This document shows positions 60,483-64,000 of a stretch of DNA of 64,000 nucleotides, piece after piece (position 1 is the first letter of the stretch; every line of letters starts with the position of its first letter). This DNA comes from Megaera sp965229545 (GTDB lineage: Bacteria; Pseudomonadota; Alphaproteobacteria; Rickettsiales; Rickettsiaceae): positions 1,302,001 to 1,366,000 of the forward strand of contig OZ245887.1 of assembly GCA_965229545.1 (NCBI GenBank), written 5' to 3'. Under the pieces are notes generated by a model that saw only the letters and a list, made by a program, of their open reading frames with translations, made no database searches and was not told the DNA's origin. The translations under genes and the position numbers were made by a program.

Positions 60483-60996
60483 GTGGGAATAGGACAAAAT
60501 TTATTATCTGATGAAAGAGGTAGGGTTGAGCTAGTTGTCGGTAAACCGACTTGCTATTCTAAATCAGCTAAGGAAGAAATAGAAACCGATAAAATTGATA
60601 TTTTATCTCCTTCGCTTGAGTCTAATAGCTTTACGTCTTTATCCTCTTTACAAAGCTTGCCATTGGCAGAAGAACTTTCTGTACCAAAGAAAATTAGAAT
60701 CTGAAGATTTTTCTGCTCTTTTAGCTCCGTTATCTGCTTTTAATAAAGAAAATATTACTTCAGCACCTCTAGTGTCGGTTAGTGGTCCAGAATTAGCGAA
60801 AGAAACTCCGTCTATTTCACTACATGCTATACCTGAGCCTATCCCGCCTTCTTCATTAAAATCCATTAAGCCAATGGCATCGGAGTCACTTGCTGATGAT
60901 ACTTTTCTTTCAGTAACTGGTAGTGATAAAAATTCGGATTTAGGTATTTCTTCCCAAAGTACTGATTTAGAAATTAATCAGAAATATTTAGAATAG
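60483..60996 (+). pseudogene. Ser/Pro-rich low-complexity protein, frameshifted
   Basis: The first frame (to 60704) is acidic then Ser/Leu-rich (LSPSLESNSFTSLSSLQSL). A frame change near 60690 continues LESEDFSALLAPLSAFNKEN, PEPIPPSSLKSIKPM and SSQSTDLEINQ to TAG at 60994-60996. No domain and no signal peptide visible. It resembles the Ser-rich frame at 588-911 in composition only. Confidence 0.4.
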
Positions 60997-61075
60997 GGGA
61001 GTACGCAAGAAGAACAAGAAACAACAACTTGGGAGAGGATGTAAATTTTATTTTTCAGCTCGACGAGTAATAACC

Positions 61076-62017
61076 TTATCGCTCTTTCAATTTTAACAAA
61101 AGATTAATTTTATCAAAATAGGATTCAAAAATTTTATCCAAAGGGGCTTTAATAACTTGTTCCTTACCAAATATTTTTGCCGGAATTGTAATTTCTAGTG
61201 CATGTAACATCATCCTTTTAAAAGGTAGTCCGCCATATTTTAAGTCTCCTAGAATCGGAAATCCTAGTTGTTTGCTATGATACCTTAATTGGTGCATTCT
61301 GCCAGTTAGAGGATTATATTTTATTATAGCACTATCGTTGTTAAGTGCTAATATTTGATATATAGTTTTTGCAAATTTTCCATTTTTACTTTCTTTTACT
61401 ATTTCGTGAGTTCCGGATTTTTCTTTCCCAATATAACTTTCAATAGTCCCTTCTTGAGGAATAAAAGACATATTACCTGTTAATACTGCTAGATAAGTTT
61501 TCTGTATTTGCTTTTCTCTAAAAGCCTCTCCAAGTAAAATGGCACTATTTAGATTTTTAGCTATAATAAAAACCCCACTCGTATCTTTATCTAGCCTATG
61601 AACTAATTTATACTGACTTTTTTCAGTTTCGTTCAAATATTGCAAAGCATGATCGATACTGATAGCTATTTTGCTACCGCCCTGTGCTGCAATACCATGA
61701 GGTTTATTAATAGCTATAAATTGATCGCACGAAAAAATAAGATATTCATTAAGAATTTTTTCAGCTAATGAAATGGCGGCAGAAGAAAAAAAAGTTTTTT
61801 CACGAATTGTAAGATTTTCATTTATAAGATAATTAGCAATATTTACTACATCACCTTTACTAACTCTCTTATCTGATTTTGCTTTTTTACCATTTACTTT
61901 GATTTGCCCTTTTCGTAAATTCTTTTCGATAACCCCGTGAGTTAAATAGGCAAATTTTTGCCTTAGAAATCTATCTAACCTTGTTTCTACAATATTTTCA
62001 ACTCGCAATTCTATCAT
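61076..62017 (-). CDS. rluC: Ribosomal large subunit pseudouridine synthase RluC/RluD type
   Basis: A 313-residue enzyme isomerising uridines in 23S rRNA. The N-terminal S4 domain is at about 12-60 (TRLDRFLRQKFAYLTHGVIEKNLRKG), and the catalytic domain carries HRLDKDTSGVFIIAK, whose Asp (about 144) is the nucleophile. GRMHQLRYHSKQLGFPILGD is the RluA-family motif. RluC versus RluD is judged by overall layout only. The start ATG is 2 bp from the upstream ctaA stop, so they form an operon. Confidence 0.92.
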   Translation of the reverse strand: MIELRVENIVETRLDRFLRQKFAYLTHGVIEKNLRKGQIKVNGKKAKSDKRVSKGDVVNIANYLINENLTIREKTFFSSAAISLAEKILNEYLIFSCDQFIAINKPHGIAAQGGSKIAISIDHALQYLNETEKSQYKLVHRLDKDTSGVFIIAKNLNSAILLGEAFREKQIQKTYLAVLTGNMSFIPQEGTIESYIGKEKSGTHEIVKESKNGKFAKTIYQILALNNDSAIIKYNPLTGRMHQLRYHSKQLGFPILGDLKYGGLPFKRMMLHALEITIPAKIFGKEQVIKAPLDKIFESYFDKINLLLKLKER

Positions 62018-62018
62018 T

Positions 62019-63047
62019 TTAATTTACAGCTAGATATTTAGTCCATAACAAGGTAGAAAGTAATATTACAGTACCTATTTGATGAAGTAACGCAAGCGTA
62101 ATAGGTACTAAATAAATTAGAGTTAAAATACCAACCATAACTTGTAATATAAGCGCTATAATCAAATAAATTAATGCTTTAGATAAGAGCAAGTTTTGTA
62201 TTTTAAACCCAATAAAACAAGTAATTAAAATAGCTATTGTAACAATATAAGCTAACATTCTATGAATGAACTGCACAAATACTGGGTCATAAAAGCTATT
62301 AAAACCAATTTTTCCAGAAGTAATTTCATTTGGTATGATTGCGTCTCCCATGAGTGGAAATTGGTTATAAACAAGGCCTGCATCAAGGGCTGCAACAAAA
62401 GCACCAAAAGTTATTTGAATAAATAATAATATCAAGCAAATATTTAATCCGATATTAAGCGGAACTAAATTGGCTTTTATCCCCATGTATATTTTATAAA
62501 AGGACTGTGCCATTAATTGCCAGAATAATAGGGTATATAAGGCAAGTGCGAGTAACAAGTGAATTGCTAACCTAAAGTGGCTTACGTAAGGAGCAGAGAT
62601 AAGACCGCTTTTTACCATATACCACCCAGCAATTCCTTGGCTAATCAGCAGAATTAACCCTGTAAGATATATATAAATTTTTTTGCTGCTAAGGATCTTA
62701 TTAAATAAAAAATATATCAAAGGGAAGATATATAATATACCGGTAATACGTCCGGCAATTCGGTGAATAAATTCTAGCCAGAAAATGGATTTAAATTCTG
62801 CTAAATTCATATTATTATTTACCTTGATATATTCGGGAGTCTGCTTGTATTTATCGAATTCGCTTATCCATGACGCTTCAGTTAAAGGAGGGAGAATTCC
62901 GGTTACGGGTTTCCATTCTGTAATAGACAAACCGGAATCCGTTAAACGAGTTAGACCACCAATAAAAATCATACAAATAATTGTACCGCACATTACTCTT
63001 AACCACAGAGTTAGGTAGTAATTTTGGTTGGTATTAAAATCTTTCAT
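62019..63047 (-). CDS. ctaA: Heme A synthase (COX15/CtaA type)
   Basis: A 342-residue inner-membrane protein with about eight helices that oxidises heme O to heme A for cytochrome c oxidase. The conserved heme-ligand histidines are seen in FIHRIAGR (about 90), HFRLAIHLLLAL (about 157), FIHRMLAYIV (about 258) and LLHQIGT (about 325). The N-terminal motif GGLTRLTDSGLSITEWKPVTG is diagnostic of COX15-type proteins. Intact. It lies between a proton-antiporter gene and rluC on the same strand with gaps of a few bases. Confidence 0.95.
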   Translation of the reverse strand: MKDFNTNQNYYLTLWLRVMCGTIICMIFIGGLTRLTDSGLSITEWKPVTGILPPLTEASWISEFDKYKQTPEYIKVNNNMNLAEFKSIFWLEFIHRIAGRITGILYIFPLIYFLFNKILSSKKIYIYLTGLILLISQGIAGWYMVKSGLISAPYVSHFRLAIHLLLALALYTLLFWQLMAQSFYKIYMGIKANLVPLNIGLNICLILLFIQITFGAFVAALDAGLVYNQFPLMGDAIIPNEITSGKIGFNSFYDPVFVQFIHRMLAYIVTIAILITCFIGFKIQNLLLSKALIYLIIALILQVMVGILTLIYLVPITLALLHQIGTVILLSTLLWTKYLAVN

Positions 63048-63054
63048 CTTATAG

Positions 63055-64000
63055 CTAATATAAACTAATAAGCAAGGTAGCTAGCATAACAATTAATAAA
63101 GTTATTACCATAAAAATGGCAGTTTGCTGGTTATGTAAAATAGATAATTTCTTTATTAATTGCTCTTCTAAAACATCTAAACGCCAATTTTCTTTTGGCG
63201 ATTCAGGTGGATTATCTTTTTTCCAGTAATTATATAAATGGGCGAAACTATAACCAATTACTTCAAGTAGATTTAGACTTATGCTTTCCTTTCGACTTAT
63301 ATTTAAGCTTATAACGATGATTATAGAGATGACATAAATAACTAATTGTTTGAAGATTTCATAGTAATAGTTACTTAGCTTGTATAACGGATAAAAAATA
63401 TTACTAATTGGCGTAAATACCCATAAAAATCCTGCAATAAAGCAAGCTAGGCTTATCAAAATAAGGCTAAATTTATTGTAAATATTCATCTCTAAGGTAA
63501 TGCCCTTTTTATGTTTTATAATTTCTTTCCACGGAAAAGAAATTATAGTAAACGCACCGGAAAGTAATATTGCTATATAAAAGAAATTACCAGAAAAGAG
63601 GTGAGATAATTCTGCTTTATTATAAAAACTTAAACTAAAAGGAATATTAATCATTAATGAGATCCCAATGCTTGCCGATATTAATAGGATAGTATGTTTA
63701 AATTTCCCCAGTTCTAAGCAAAGAGTAATTCCTTTCCTATCCCGAAGGGTAGCACAAAGGGCGCTAAGCAGGCATTTGTAGATAATATGAATAAATAAAT
63801 AACACGTTACCCCAATAAGAGCTGATTTATTACCAGAGCTAATGCCAATTGTCATCATTCCCATGGCCACTATTGATAAATAACATAGGAGCGCAAATAT
63901 ATTTTCTTCGAAAATTGCTTTAAACCCTGAATACAGGATCATAATTAACCCGATATATTTCAACGGTTCAAATCCGTAAAATACTTTGATTAACAAAACT
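63055..64000 (-). CDS. Proton-translocating antiporter/NADH dehydrogenase-like membrane subunit, partial
   Basis: The frame is open at the right edge of the window, so the N-terminal part is missing. The visible 315 residues hold about seven membrane helices. They include the segment FALLCYLSIVAMGMMTIGISSGNKSALIGVTCYLFIHIIYKCLL, which fits the conserved core of the NuoL/M/N-MrpA/D family (S-I-MG, H-x-YK-LL). A cytosolic loop and a last C-terminal helix follow. It is probably an Mrp-type or NuoL-like subunit; which one cannot be settled from this part. It ends 7 bp before ctaA. Confidence 0.75.
   Translation of the reverse strand, partial: VLLIKVFYGFEPLKYIGLIMILYSGFKAIFEENIFALLCYLSIVAMGMMTIGISSGNKSALIGVTCYLFIHIIYKCLLSALCATLRDRKGITLCLELGKFKHTILLISASIGISLMINIPFSLSFYNKAELSHLFSGNFFYIAILLSGAFTIISFPWKEIIKHKKGITLEMNIYNKFSLILISLACFIAGFLWVFTPISNIFYPLYKLSNYYYEIFKQLVIYVISIIIVISLNISRKESISLNLLEVIGYSFAHLYNYWKKDNPPESPKENWRLDVLEEQLIKKLSILHNQQTAIFMVITLLIVMLATLLISLY

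Overview
This is an AT-rich window from what looks like an IS-riddled chromosome of an obligate intracellular alphaproteobacterium in the Rickettsiaceae (Rickettsia or a close relative). The reasons are family-level recognition of Sca/OmpA-type autotransporter pieces, an NAD-type glutamate dehydrogenase of the large alphaproteobacterial kind, a ccmD-ccmE pair, a zapA/6S RNA neighbourhood, ctaA, and massive gene decay. I could not run a database search, so genus is inference.

Housekeeping genes that look intact: peroxiredoxin, topA, rpsD (with a near-consensus promoter), trpS, obgE, pepP and ligA (overlapping), iscX, ccmD-ccmE, ychF (with an IS-derived tail), an MFS exporter, a SPOR protein, mnmE, a RodZ-like/coiled-coil/zapA cluster followed by a probable 6S RNA, rluC, ctaA, and a proton-antiporter subunit running off the right edge. 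Intact tRNA genes are Asp(GTC) and Arg(CCT).

The rest is decay and mobile DNA. One IS630-family element (1136 bp counting both flanking TAs) is present as nine full-length, nearly identical copies, six with an intact transposase frame and three with a nonsense codon, plus two fragments. An IS256-family element is present as three full-length but frameshifted copies (two of them carrying an IS630) and four fragments. An IS5-like remnant and a broken serine recombinase sit beside tRNA-Asp. Genes broken by frameshift, nonsense or IS insertion include dprA, comM, folB, gdhB, an ABC-F ATPase, an acyl-CoA synthetase/GNAT fusion, a GNAT-GrpB fusion, a TPR protein, an aldolase, a metallo-beta-lactamase-fold protein, autotransporters and a secreted WH2/proline-rich protein.

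From about 42.5 to 48.7 kb there is a prophage-like remnant: an intact terminase large subunit and one small ORF among broken coiled-coil structural genes. Next to it is an integrase fragment beside a head-to-head junction of two tRNA 3' halves, which looks like an integration scar.

The most notable observations are an autotransporter gene whose two halves, 24 kb apart, each abut an IS630 copy and rejoin in frame through a single TA; an IS256 insertion that removed the ychF stop codon and added 31 residues; the tRNA-half/integrase junction; and the decayed WH2-like secreted protein.
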